From Drosophila miranda (taxonomy: Eukaryota > Arthropoda > Insecta > Diptera > Drosophilidae), in assembly GCF_003369915.1 (NCBI RefSeq), contig NC_046677.1, positions 23,268,913-23,332,912 on the forward strand: a stretch of DNA of 64,000 bases, read 5' to 3'. The translations under genes were made by a program, and so were the position numbers. The notes beneath the pieces are model-generated. The model had not been told where the DNA came from, did not search any database, and saw only the letters and a program-made list of their open reading frames with translations. This document shows, piece after piece, positions 48,024 to 60,871 of this stretch (within the stretch, counting starts at the first letter, position 1; each line of letters begins with the position of its first letter).

Positions 48024-51000
48024 TTAGGTACAGTTCATTATACACTCAATTCTCTTCTCTACTGTCCCTTCCCCTTCCTTCCTTTTTTTCTCTCCTTTCC
48101 ACGAGATTTTGCTCTCGCTTTCAATCATAGTATGTACGGGATACACACGGAACTCGTGTTTCTCATCCTCATCGCTCACATACATTCGCGTCAGATCGGA
48201 AGCCACCGAACCATTGTCGCTGCAATAATCATGAGAACATCATGAGAAACAATCTTCACAAGACCCCAAACGAACAAAAAAAAAACAAAACCCAGCCCAA
48301 AATCTAAGCATAATTTGCATCCAAAAAAAGTTCCAACGATATCTTGAAAAAGAAATCTTAAGAAATAAAAGTGCTTAGATAAATCTTTTTGGAGTTGCCT
48401 CCCATTTTCGGTTGCAAATGGCTGAAATTGAATAATTGGTTGCCATAAATTTATGTGAGACACTGTGCAGATATGCAGTCTGGCATCCCAGACATTTAAG
48501 TATTGACAGTCCAGGCAGTCCGACAGTCCCGACAGGCGGACATTCTGTCACTGGCCCGGGCCTGGCATTTTTGCGCAATCTGTCCAATTGTCAATTAGCT
48601 GATCGCGAACTCCTGGGCCCGGCTCGGCTCCACTCTTACTCGTACCGTTGATTGGAGAAGGGGTTCTGTTTCGGTTTTCGGCTATCGGTTTCGGCTCGCT
48701 TTCGTTGTGGAACTCACTTGAAGATCTCGTTCTTGAAGGCATCCGCCACCATGGCGCTATATTCCTCCTCCAAATGTCTGGCCCGGGCAAAATGCGTGCC
48801 CTTGACCTCCAGTTTCTCGAACGATGACTTTATTGCAGCATCCTCCTCCACATCGCCACGCATTATGGCCCCCACCGCAGCGGTGGTCATCAGTACGCCC
48901 ATTGCCTGGGAGTACACAGTACCGCCGCAGCCAGAGCTGCTGCTGTTCTCGTTATGCGGTCCCATGATGCTGTGCAATCGCGGCATAATGCTCATGGTAT
49001 TCAACGGATGAATGGCATTCATGGGTGGTATTGGCGTCATTGCCATCGTCTGTCCTGTCTGATACATAGTGGAACACAGGGACCTGCTACTTTTGCACTC
49101 GTCATCGCCTTTTATGATTGCTGTACTCGAAATACTGCAAATGGATAGAAGAAAAGTTAAGTCGGTTAGTGGGGGAGTGCAATTGGAAATTGGTTCATAC
49201 TCGTATGTTTCCCCCAAAAGCCATCACAGATCGTTGCTCAATTAACCCTTTGGTACTCCATACCATATATTCTCACACTTTCAGCTTCAAGTAGCAGTCC
49301 ACATCCCCCCGATTGGTGTCTCGACTCCAGTGACTCAGCGAGACTCTGTGGAGTGCTGGAGTGCTGAAGTTTTTTGTTTTTGGAACTTGTTTATTTAATA
49401 ATTAAACTGATTTATGAGACTGATTGATGGAGCTGCAGTGCCACTCCACACAGCAATCCACAGCACAAAACACTCCACTCTCTGCCAGAGAGCAATAGGT
49501 GTCCATGTTGCACTTATTACTTTGTAGCTGCCACAACAGCAGCAAACAGCAACAGCGACCATGGCAATAATGCAAAATGTTAGCAATATTCACCAGACCA
49601 AGCTAAACCAAAGTCGCAGCCAAAGCCAAACCCAAAATCGGTGGCTAAAATCCAAAAGAAGGTCGAGAACCTGGGAGTCAAGCTGGGAAAACCAAAGCGA
49701 AACATGGCTCGCAAGTAGTCTTCTGCCCCATGCTACTGCTACTTTTGGTGTTGCCACCGACTGACAGACACTTTGGAGAGTCCAATACACAGCCCACGGG
49801 GTACTGCACTTTGGCTTCCTTGTGGGTTGAACAACAAATAACAAACGAAGAAAAAACAGCAAAGAGCATGCAACAAAAAATGAGAAAAATGTCAAATTCA
49901 ATTTTCGCCAGGCGTCAAAGTAAATTACTTTGGAAAATTGCCTTTTGTCAACGCCCACGCCCCCAGGGTAACAGGCAGAAACAACAACCAAAAATAGTGG
50001 AGCTGCCTCGTGCCCACTTGCGTGTTAATTTGCCTAAGCTTTTGAAAAAAGAGTTGTGCAATTACATATATGGAGTGTTTGATTGAGACACTTTTGCTCT
50101 TCTAAGGGAATCTACGGCATCAAGGGGAGTGTAGCTTGTAACGCACATAATCCAGGCAGAGGGGCAAAGACTAATTTCAAGCATTTTTCCCAACATATAG
50201 AGATTTAAATATCTCTATAAATAAAGATGCTGGATATTCTAGGGTATTCCAAGAATCACTTTCACTCCTGGCCGATGCCATTCATGTTTTGCTCATTCTC
50301 CCAATAAAGCCCATGATCTAACCAAACTATTGAGTCAGCTTTCCAGTCAAGTGGTTTTTTTATAGTTTGCTGAGCTAATAAAAAGAACTTGTTTGCCCTC
50401 ATTTCCCATATCAACTGGGGGACTCACGCACTGCACTGCACTGCCTGCCATTGCGGGACTCCCTGTGGAGGCCTCTGACCGTAGTTGGGGATCGGGGATC
50501 GCATAACATTTGACTTTTACTTTCCATATAAAAAGCAGTTACCAAAGAAACTCGTTTGACAATGGCAAAAGAGGCTGCGTCTGTGTCTAAGGCACAGAAT
50601 GCACTAAAATATCAGCAAAAATATTTCCCAGAACGCAGAACCCAAGACCCAGAGACAAACACACAAAAAAAATGTAAATTTTAGTCTTAAACTGGTTCAG
50701 ATTGTTCGTAATTCGTAATTCTCATGGGGTCGAGGAACCGAAACCGGCTGTTGCCTCTTCTAAGGATTCAAATGCAATCGTCAGAGATGAGAGTGTAACC
50801 TCCGCTAAATGTCAATTTCAGACAACAATTGTTTTTTTCGGATCGGTGTTCTCGATGTTCTCCGTGTCTGATTAATGGCGGCTAACTCTGGCTAAGCTCA
50901 GATTTCTAATTAGTGCACCAACAATGGGTACCGACAATTTTCGGTCGATTATTCGTTCAGATTATTAAAGTTAAGTGCCCTATAAGCTTAATGAATTGAT

Positions 51001-54000
51001 TGATTTACACTCCACTCCACTCGTTTGGAGTTCGAGCAGCTGCAACAGCAGCAGCTCGGGAGATTATCATACGGACAATTTATGCATGTAGAGTGCGAGC
51101 TACAACCGACTCTATATGTGGTATCTATCAGATACAACAGCTATAGCTATAGCCATAACTGTGACTGGGTCTGGGCCTGTGACTGCGCGTGCTAATCGCG
51201 ATGACTTCATTTCATGTTGCTGCTGCTGCTGCCGCTGTTGGGTGCGCTGACAGAGGTCAGGCCCATGTATCTCATGGATAGCATTGGATAGATTGTTGGA
51301 TAGCTGTTCTCCGGCTATGTTTTTTGTGCCTGCGCCCCAGACACCACAGAGCTTGTCCGAGGTGTAAATGATTCTTACAGAAACACGGACTACGTTGAGT
51401 GGTTCCAGATGTTAGGAAGTCCAGAGATTAGGAATACCCATGGATAAGCAAACAGAGGGATGGTTAGGTAGGACTTTGAGATACTTTTTAATGAAGTAAT
51501 CACTAATATGAAAGATATTATATATATTTATATATATATTATATATATTTCCGATAGGATTTCATGTATTCATGCTTTGTGAAAAAAGTCACTTTCATTT
51601 CTATAGGTAAGGGATCTTTCTAATGGATTTGTATCGGAAAACGATGAAATTAAAGTTCGGTTTGTACTAAATGGATGAATGTTGAAGTAAATTTTAGTGC
51701 ATTGCATTCGATCCATTATCCCTTTCATGAATTCGATTACGGAACTATAACGTCTTGAACTTCTGTTCCGCCGCCCTTTTCTTGGGGTTCCTCCAGGCAT
51801 ATTCCACACTAGACCCAATATCCCTTCCATCTTTATCCTATAATCGGTATGTCCGGCTATTTATCGGCAATCTAAAAGTTTGGTGTAACAACAAAATGCC
51901 ATACACAAAAAGTCATAAAACCAAATGCAAAATGCTGTTCAACATGAGCAGCAGCAGCAGCCGTGGCAGGAGCAGCGGGTGATCGTGTGGGGTCTACCAA
52001 AGCGGATGAGGTAAATACATATGACCACATACTATATGTATATCTAGATAGATGGCTGGCCAGATCAGGTGAGGGAGGGGGAGGGAGGGGAAGGGAACGG
52101 GGGTGTTCTAAGAGCCAGACAATGGCCAAAACAGAGCTGACATTTAGTGCGCAACTGGCGACAACAACTGTCAACACACGAAAGTAAATGTACGAACTGA
52201 TTTAGGAGACCAGACCCCAAACGGGGCTTAAAGTTCATAAATTTTCAGCTTTGGCCAGAGACAGACACCGAGAGAGAGAGAGCATGCGGCTCATGTTAAC
52301 AATATGTTTGGAGAGCCTTAGAGCAGCTGCCGTGTGCCATAAATCTGAAGATTTTCCAGAATTGTTTTGTGTTTAAGTTAGGTGGGGTTATGGGTGCCCC
52401 ATATGTACTCACCAATCATTGATCTCTCCAATGGGAGCCGGGCGTGGATTCCGTTTGCTTCGCATGACCAACTGCAGCCAATTGGGAACTGGGGGCGTCG
52501 TATCGGGTGTATATCTGAAAAAAGAAAAATAAAGTGAATTAAGTAAAAGTTAAGGGATATTTTTCGAGATGCTGCTTACCTCATCATTGTATTGGCTGTC
52601 TTGACCTTGGGCACAGCAAAGAACTCATTGTTCGAGCTAGAGCTGCAGTCCATGGCATGGGCCTTCTCCACAGCTGCATCCACTTCGGGAATGAGGGGTA
52701 ATTCACCGTCTGTATCGCCCATATCTACCTCCAGGCTGCTCTGCGAGCTGAGGGAATTGCGGGGTCCTCTGTTGTGATGGGATCGCATGGATGCAGCACT
52801 GGCCGCCGCACTGGCCGCAGCGGCTGCGGCTGCTTCTTCCAATTCGGTGGCATCGAACTTGAGGGCTTCTATAAGATCGAGATGGCGAGAAAGGAGAGAG
52901 GCACAGAGCATATCGAGATACACACACAAACCACAGAGACACAATGAGAGAGTGAGACAGGTAGGGGGGCAGGTGGGCAGGTGGGGAGACTGGAGGCGGT
53001 CTCAGGCGGATTCCCATGATCAAAGTTTTGGAGCATGAGCAAAATATATTTGATAACACGGTCTATACAATCACCTCAACAACATTTGAGTAAAATGTAG
53101 GACGTTTTGGATGGAGGCGGGAAGTGGGATCTGTGGGACTGAAACTCACGTTTATTTACGGGTCCCAGCTTCTTGGCCATCCCGTACATCTGCGCCGGGG
53201 ACCAGTAGTCTGGTATCCGAGCAAAGATCGAGCCCGCATCTACTGGCAGCTGGATGCCCAGCTTATGCAGGAGCAGAACGAATGGCTGATACATCATCGC
53301 GGCCGACTGATCGTTGTTCCACTGCACCACCGGGATGGACTTGTGCAGGAGGATGTAGTGATAGGCCACTGGTTCCATAATGTGTCGCATCTGTCTGCCT
53401 GACTTGAGGTTCAATTTGATGTAGCAGCATTCTAAGAGCACCTTTTGCACCCATTCCAAGTGCTGGCCCTTTTGATCTTTGATGATTAGATCCAGAAGAA
53501 TCTATAATGTGGAATGTAGGAAGATGGGCATTAGGTAAAACACAATTTTAGGGCAGAATCGCGAATGTACCTGTATATCACCTGATGGCCTGCCAAAGCC
53601 ACCATCCTTCATCTCAATTCCCGATTCGGTGGTCACCGATGTAGGGGTGTTCAACAGCGTTCTCTGATATTCAGCATCCTCGTACCTCATCAGGTCATCG
53701 TACTCCAGAAGGGTAATGATATCCTTTAAGAAATTAAGAAATCGTTCATGAAGACATTATTTATTTTATTCTTTGTGGGGGTTTTTTTTACCTGTTGCAG
53801 CAGCTGCTGGATGATTGAAATGCGAGATTTTTCTTTATTGCCATTGTTGCTAAAGAGTCGGACAATTTTGCCGACCACATCGTTGGTGCTCCTGCTCTGT
53901 ACAAAATACCAGTATAGTGTATCCATCTCATCGGCATTCCAAGAGCTAAAAAAGAGCAATGATTAGTAAGATAATCTTTAAGAAAAGTCTCATTCTAAAC

Positions 54001-57000
54001 CCTACCATTTGGCATGCTCCAGATTATGCTCTTTGGTCATGGCTGTCAGCGATGTTGTGGGTATAGTCATGGGTGTTTTGGGTGGTGTGTTCATAAACTT
54101 GTTGATGACATATTCGATAAGATCAGACCAGTCCTATGGATGGTAATTAATTACTCAATAAGTAAACACTTTCTTTCAAGGGGTTCGATGTTCAATAACA
54201 ACTCACATCACACAAAGTGAATTCCATCTCCCAAATGCGTGAATATGTCTTCAGAATGATCGGTTGAAATAAGACACCAATCTGTTTCAGATCTCCACCT
54301 ACATGATGCATCATGGTGAAGATGCAATCGTTGACAAACTCTCCATTGCTGGTAAAGTCCTCCAGTAGGATGCCATAGTAATGCATTACCTCCAAAGTGG
54401 CGAACCTATATAGATGGAAAACCCGTTTATTAAGTGTCTCTCCAGGAAAAGTAAAGAAAGTCTCCAAACATACTGTGCAACGTGCTGTGTTAGATTTTCG
54501 GTCTTTTTGCCATCCAGCTGTGGTCGATTGTCCAGAATGAGTAGGAGTATGTGATTGGTCACGACCAGATCCTGCAGATACTGCTTCGAATAAATGGTGG
54601 GGTTGAAGCGTCGCAGCAGCAGCACAAACAGACAATGCAGATCGGACGTGTCCGCTATTTGTATGTGCAATTGTCTCAGATGATCGCGATCATCGTCCGA
54701 GAGGTGCGAAACCTTATTGTATGCCTCGATGGCCTGAAGGAACTCCCTGATGGCCGTCACCAGGAGATGCATGCGTCGGAGATGGGGCTTCAGGTCACTG
54801 TCCCGTTGCCTTGCACACTGCTCCAATTGCTCGCACTGCATGACACCCTCGTAGGTGAGGTAACTGAGGACATCGTAGGTGAGTACCGTGTCAATGTGCT
54901 CCATGTCCAGCTCCAGTTGTGCTGCAAACTTCAGGAAGTACGTGACCAGCCAGAAAAAGTGCGACGTGTCAATGGGTAGCTGTTGAACATATTGGAGGAT
55001 TAGTGTATGTTTTTGGCATGGATTAGGGCTTGGCTTTGTTTCCACTTACTGTATTTGTGAGCAACTGGGCATGCAGGTCTTCCACCAAATAATTGTAGCC
55101 CTTGAGGAGAAAGTCGACGGTGAACTCCTTGAGTAGATTGGCAATATCATCGTCCGTGGGTATATGCTGCACGAGGCCCTTCATGTTGATGCTGGATTGG
55201 GTGTAAAAACCTTAGATTATACACTCTCCGTAACCCCCAAAAGTTCTTTTGAATACTCACAGACTACTCTTACTGCGCTTCACTAGCTTCTTGCGCCGCA
55301 GCTCCTTCTTGTCCAGGGGCGGCAGAATTGGACGCTGCTTATTCCTGAGCTTTGTGTTGCATGGCGGCTTCTGGTGCAACGGCTTGCCCTGCGGCATGTC
55401 ATCATCGTTGCTGGAGGTGGATACAGACTCCTGGTTCTCCACCTGCGTGGCATAGCCGCAGTCCGAGAGCTCCGACTGGGTCGAGGAACACTCTCGTTTC
55501 TGGGGACAGCATTTGCCTTTCGTCAGCTGCAGTTTGCCGGCATGTGGGGACTTCTGGCTCAGTTTGATGGCTGCCACATAGGCCGCATAGCTCTGGTGTT
55601 GCGGCGGAGCATGCGAGTATGATGGCCGACTGCCGACGGGCAGGGGTGACCTGAACGGCATGATACTGCTCGATAGGCTCGTGGTTGTGGTAGTGTCGTT
55701 GACATTGTCAGCTGGTTGTGTTTTAAGATTCAAGGGTTCCGAGGACGCGGCCGCCACCTCGTTGTCACACTCCTCGTCCTCCTCCTCGGCCTGCATGGCT
55801 TGGTGGAGCTGCAGATGTATAAAATCGGAGTCCTCATAATCCTCATCATCATCCATCCTAGCAGATGCCATGCGCTCTTTGGCATCGATAGCATCCTGAT
55901 ACTCCTGACCCTTGCGGCTCACCTCCTGGAGAGTGGCTTCGGTGCCCTCCCATAAGGCCAGCTGCCGTTCTTCGGGGGTCTCCTTCTTGCCACAGAGACT
56001 GCTCATGCTGACGTTCATGCTCATGCTCATGCTCATGTTCAGGCTCATGCTGATGCTCATACCGCGTCCCTGGCTGCCATTGTCCGAGGAATCCGATCCA
56101 GTGGGATCCGAGGTCAGCATGGGACTGGACTCGCCGCTGCCCTGCTTCGGGGGTGTCGTGTTGCTCTCATTGTCCTCGGAGCTCTCCGAAAGCGATGCCT
56201 CGAACCAGAGATCGAGCAGCTGCTGCAGAGTGCTCACGTGCTGGTCCTTGTAGATCAGCGCGATCAACTGCACCATGGTGACGCCCCAGAAGGAGCGCTG
56301 CGGACAGGTCATCAGGTAGATGAGCAGCTTGTCGATGCTCTGGATGAATAGATTCCAGAGAATGGTGTTCTGCATGGTGATGCCATGCAGATTGTTGGAC
56401 TGCATCATCGGCATCACACAAATCCCGTGCGTTTCCGGTATGTGAAGGATGTTGCGCAGCAGCAGCAGACAGTTGTTGATCTGGTCACACTTCTGTGGCG
56501 ACAGCTTGGGATCAGACTCCAGGATGTGCTTCATGTACTCCACCACGCTCTTGGTGCTCTTCGCCTCGGTGAATGCCTCCTTGCTGGTGTACAGCAGCTT
56601 GTTCAGCTCGAAGATGGTGTGACGACCCACATCGGTGCGGTACATCACATCCACGGAGAACAGACACTCCACCGGCACTGTGAGATTAACCAGTATCCGG
56701 ATAACCGACTCCAGCACCGCATCATCCTTGGCATTCTCCAGCAATGGTATCAAATCGGATCGTACATTCTGGCCAAAGCAGATGGCCCGGCGAAAGGTGC
56801 GCAGCGTTTGGTCCTCATACGTGAGCTTGTGGTTAATCTCCTCTAGAATGGCTAAAGGGGGAATATCCGTCTTATTGAAATCGTTCAGAGGCATGGCGCT
56901 TCGCTTACTTACACAATGCATTCGGACTGACAACGTAGGTGTCACCCTCCAGGGAACCCAGCGAAGCGAATGCGCTGTGCAATTGTGGCGCCGTTAGTAA

Positions 57001-57009
57001 CCAATCCAT
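48024..57009 (-). CDS. tim: Timeless, circadian clock repressor
   Basis: TIM partners PERIOD, enters the nucleus and inhibits CLK/CYC; light drives its CRY-dependent destruction. Thirteen exons, 5' to 3': 57009-56913, 56851-55261, 55191-55050, 54979-54474, 54405-54207, 54133-54006, 53945-53792, 53723-53571, 53501-53150, 52868-52580, 52514-52413, 49134-48718, 48219-48024. All introns are GT-AG, and the 4326 nt join in one frame to 1441 residues (plus stop count 1442 codons). The start [14 protein letters not shown] matches the short TIM form. The armadillo-like N-terminal half ([17 protein letters not shown] onward) is strongly conserved. A Met/Ser repeat lies at 297-317. A basic nuclear-localisation stretch [16 protein letters not shown] is at about 547-562. 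The PER-binding region continues through [17 protein letters not shown] and PIPDYW-type sequence. Exon 10 adds an Ala-rich run (about 1120-1135). The C-terminus has [13 protein letters not shown] and then a tail longer than in D. melanogaster. An E-box lies upstream. Confidence 0.97.
48220..48717 (-). other. tim: Last intron of tim
   Basis: A 498-base intron with donor TTCAA|GTGAGT and acceptor TTGCAG|CGAC. If retained, translation stops at once because the donor itself supplies TGA (AAG TGA GT). The product would lack the final 64 residues. D. melanogaster tim shows cold-dependent retention of its last intron (tim-cold); whether the same happens here is inference. Confidence 0.8.
49135..52412 (-). 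other. tim: Long intron 11 of tim
   Basis: A 3.3-kb intron, much longer than the other tim introns (52-500 bases). It contains AT repeats at about 51515-51550, a CTG-type run near 51218-51240 and no supported gene. It may carry regulatory DNA or alternative 3' ends. Confidence 0.8.
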
Positions 57010-57489
57010 AATCTTTTTTTTTCTTTTATGTCTATATAAAATTGTAGTCGTGTTTAATCTTGAGCTGATCCTGTATAATTCCAGTGCTCATTGTCGTTCT
57101 TGAGCATGCAAGATGGTCCTTTTGGGGTCCTTTGTAACTGCAATTAGGTAGGAAACTGAATTTGTTAATGTAACTTTAAGAACTCTGATACTCTGCTAAA
57201 ATCATAAATGCAGATGCTAATTATGATCAATTACAATTGAAACATAACCAATTCATATCGATTCATTCAGGAAATGTTCCCACACAACAAAGTCGAATAA
57301 GTAGCTGGACTGGCGTTTAATTATAAAACCAGAAGGTCAAGCTCCTCTTCAGCAGCTGAAACCAAATCCCCAAGCCCCCCAAGAGTTGACTGCATGTGAC
57401 CATCGAATGCTCGCAACATGCAATGTGCAGCTCTGGCAGCAGTCGTGTCGTTGCAGGATTCTCATATGATGCGTAATAAGAATCCCATA

Positions 57490-57495
57490 CACGTG
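57490..57495. promoter_or_regulatory. CACGTG E-box upstream of tim
   Basis: A perfect CACGTG palindrome 481 bases upstream of the tim start codon, with a CAGGTG at 57498-57503 and CATGTG words at 57393-57398 and 57713-57718. CLK/CYC drives tim through a CACGTG E-box in D. melanogaster, so this is the best candidate for the circadian element here. Confidence 0.65.
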
Positions 57496-60054
57496 CCCAG
57501 GTGCGTGCTACCCAGTTGCCACCCGTCATGCTGGATAGCCGAGAGGCACATCGGCTAAAGAAAATTCCCAGAAACAACACTTTTCCCAGCTGGAAAATTC
57601 CCGAAGCCAACCTTCACCCAGTCGCAGTCAAAGACGAAGTCGGAGGCTGAGCATGAAGGTGGCGATGCACACATAACCAGAGAAAAGCTTCGAGGGGAGA
57701 GGCATGTCACCGCATGTGACTCACACAGAGATTCAAATTGATTGTATAAACCGTTTTCTGGTGTGAGGTAGGGGCCACAGTGGCAGTGGGTATGGCTGTG
57801 GCAGCTGCCAGAAGAGACAGAAAACAATTGAGACGCTGTCGAGACCCCCCATTGAGGTATTTTTAGCGCAGGAATTGGCAGCAGGAAAATTTCACACAGC
57901 TCCTGGGGCCCCCGTTCTTATGGCTTCCTCTTAAGTGACTTTGAATTGTTTTTGTTTTGCTTTGTTCTGATGGTACAGTCGATTTCCCTGGCTAATAGGC
58001 AACGCTATATTTGAAGCAAAGCTTTGAGAGGCAGGGCACTGGCTAGGGCGCTGGGGCATGGCTATTGTGTGGCAAGCTTTTAGGCGAGCACGTTAAATGG
58101 CACGCATTTGAAAATCCGTTGAAGGGAGATGAAGCAAATAATCCCCTTCTGTTAGAACAAAATTAAAAATTAAAGGTAATAGATTTATAATTAAGAGAAG
58201 CCAAGGCCTGTGAAGGGGAACATTTCAAATTTAAATGGAATTTAAAGGTAAAATTCTTGACTTTTGAATATCTCTAGAGCCTTTAAACTATTAGTTATAA
58301 ATTCAACAAAATCGCCAATTTTTACACACATCTTATTCGTCCATCAATCTCTATAGAGAACTCCGTGCAACCCCAATACCATTTCCGTCGATTGGTTATG
58401 AAATCATAGAATGAAACTTACATAAAACTCGTAGCGAAGCCAAGAACAAGAAAAACTGCAAATGATATGCGCATTGGCTTCATGACTGAATTTCTGACTG
58501 ACTGAGAAAAAGAATTTCATTCAAGCAATTCCACGAATGACCTAGCTCGTATTTTGCATTTTAAATGGAAAGCCAAGATAAATAAACAAATATTTTGAAA
58601 ATCAAATGAGGCTGAGGGAAGAAAGATGCCTAGAACCCAGGGAAATATGGATGGATGGATGGTGTCCGCCCCAGAATCTTTGTGGTACAGCAAACCAGAG
58701 CGACAGGCAAGGTAATTCCCCCAATTTGTTTGATGTTTATGGAACTTCTTTTGACAGCCCAACAATTGAAGGCCAGGCCTCCAATTCTGTCAATTGCAGG
58801 CAGTTCAACGGCTGCAACTTACATAAGCCATTGGGACAGAATTTTATTGGGAATTTTCCAGTTTTTTCTTGGAAATAATGTGAAAGAATATGGAACATGT
58901 CTGTACATAAAAAACCCTTTGATAATATTCAATATCATACCAATATATGTATATATTAAGTTATAAATTATTTCTTATTCAAATCTGGCGATAATTCAAG
59001 CTTTTTTCCCTCAGCTTTTCTGTGCTTTTCCGAAGGGGCCTACGTGATTGCCAGCTGTGATAGGTCGTGAATCCCCGCCCGCCCTATTGCTCTTAATGCT
59101 CGTGTTCTCTATGTCTCTTACCGGATTATATTCTCTTCTGCCTCTGTCTGGGTATATGTCTGGTTTTCCACCGTGGTTTGAGAGTGATTTGAATTCTGCG
59201 AAATATGTCTGGTAGATGATTTCGTTGAGCTTTTCCATGCACTTGGTTGGGTTTATCTGGTTCTAATATTGTTTTTTTTTGTGTGTACTTTTTGGTGCCG
59301 TAAAAATCACACTTATTAGTCTGAAAATTCTGATGTGCTATATAGCTCTGAAAATAGTTTGTAAATAATTGATATTTCGATTAGATTTTCTATATGGCTG
59401 TTATATGTTTTATTTTATATCATATATCCCATTCTGAGGTCTCGATCTTCTGCACATTCTCACTAATTATAGTTTTCTTTCTGGGCATGTTCTTTTTAAA
59501 GTCTGTCTTATCTAAAATCCACCAACTACCTATAATACTCGTGCGAGCTAAAATCCACTTTTTTCAATTGCTATCTTTGTAAAAGAAAGGGACAGAGATA
59601 TAGTCATTCACTTGCACTAATACCAAAACACGAATACATGCACACACTTTAAAAAAAAAATAATAAAAATAAATACTTCTGCTATGCATTTTCCGAATGC
59701 ATTAAAAATGATTTTACTTTTTGGAATAATGTTTGACAAACTTTTATGATTTATTATGTGAAACTTACTATTAGGGAAACCCCAATTAATATAATAGATA
59801 CAATATCTCAAGAACTTTGTGAAATATTAGGAATATTTTTAATTATATATTACTGGGAGTATGTTTGCTGTTGCGCGAATCGAACCGCTTTGAAGGAACT
59901 CTGAGAGTTGTATGCTACTTATATTCTGCGTGCCTTCTGCTGCAGTCGCAGCGCTGCAACGCCGAAGCACTCGATGAACAGCCGAACACCCGAACACGGC
60001 AGATACACCCACACGAACACCCAATATTCGTTATTCACATTGCAGCCGCATGAG

Positions 60055-60192
60055 ATGCCAAAAGCCGAAGCCACCCCCCAGAGCCACAAGTTGTCGCCGG
60101 CCCCCCGGTTCATGTCTCGTTCGGATACCGTGTGCCGCATTCGTGAGAGCAGCGAACAGCTCTGCCTTGGCCCTCTCGCTCTGACTAAGTGA
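60055..60192 (+). CDS. Possible small exon or 45-residue ORF
   Basis: ATG at 60055 opens MPKAEATPQSHKLSPAPRF... to TGA at 60190-60192. An acceptor-like TTCACATTGCAG ends at 60045 just upstream, and a donor-like AA|GTGAGA lies at 60188/60189 just before the stop. The block is GC-rich against an AT-rich background. It could be the coding exon of an unseen plus-strand gene, a noncoding exon, or conserved regulatory DNA. I recognise no family. Confidence 0.25.
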   Translation: MPKAEATPQSHKLSPAPRFMSRSDTVCRIRESSEQLCLGPLALTK

Positions 60193-60207
60193 GACAGTGC
60201 CCCCACT

Positions 60208-60213
60208 CACGTG
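60208..60213. promoter_or_regulatory. Distal CACGTG E-box
   Basis: A second perfect CACGTG palindrome, 3.2 kb upstream of tim and just downstream of the exon-like island. Its role is unknown. Confidence 0.3.
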
Positions 60214-60871
60214 TAGCGACAACGTGCGGCACGTTTGTTTGTCTAGTGGATGAGAATGTTCGATAACCATGAATAGCAAGGCAGCAACACAGCTATGCCA
60301 GCAACAAATTCATATACACTGGCGAAAATCTCACGTTATTGGATCAATAATTTAATCTTAAAGTGGTAACGAAAAATTATCTAAATTTATGAAAATTGAA
60401 TGTAGATATAATAGTGTATACTTTCGTGAGTATTATCTCATGATTGCAGCATTCAGTATACAATTATTAAGGGTGTCCACGAAAGCGCCTTCTCATAGTT
60501 AACTATATGTTTAAATTATTTAATACAATACATTTCACGATTCATGATTTACGATATTATCTAAATGTTAATCTTTTATTTCGAATAAAAAATTATCGTT
60601 TAACCCAAAAGAGATCTCTTATTCCATATTAATTTAAGATCTTTGCTCTTATTCAATTTTAACAACCAATCTTTAAGGCTATTAGAATTCCTCAATTGTA
60701 GCTCCATTAAAGACACTTTCTCTCAGTGTAAAGACATTGCTTTACCCGCTTAGCTTTAAACGCTTTTCCCTTAGCCTTTCGACACAATGGGGAGTCGATT
60801 AGACACGACTCGCTTCACATATCCATAGGCATGTGCGACAGGCAGGGTGTTCGCCGTTCGGCTGTGGCTGA

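Noticed and set aside
49561-50086. Frames inside tim intron 11
   Set aside because: Lys/Gln/Ser-rich translations of CCAAA-type repeats inside a well-defined intron.
57004-57030. TATATA-like word just upstream of the tim ATG as a TATA box
   Set aside because: It lies only about 20 bases before the start codon, too close for a promoter giving the known type of tim leader.
59865-60053. Signal-peptide-like frame (CYLYSACLLLQSQRC)
   Set aside because: No ATG start; opens at TTG. Kept only as part of the exon-like island comment.
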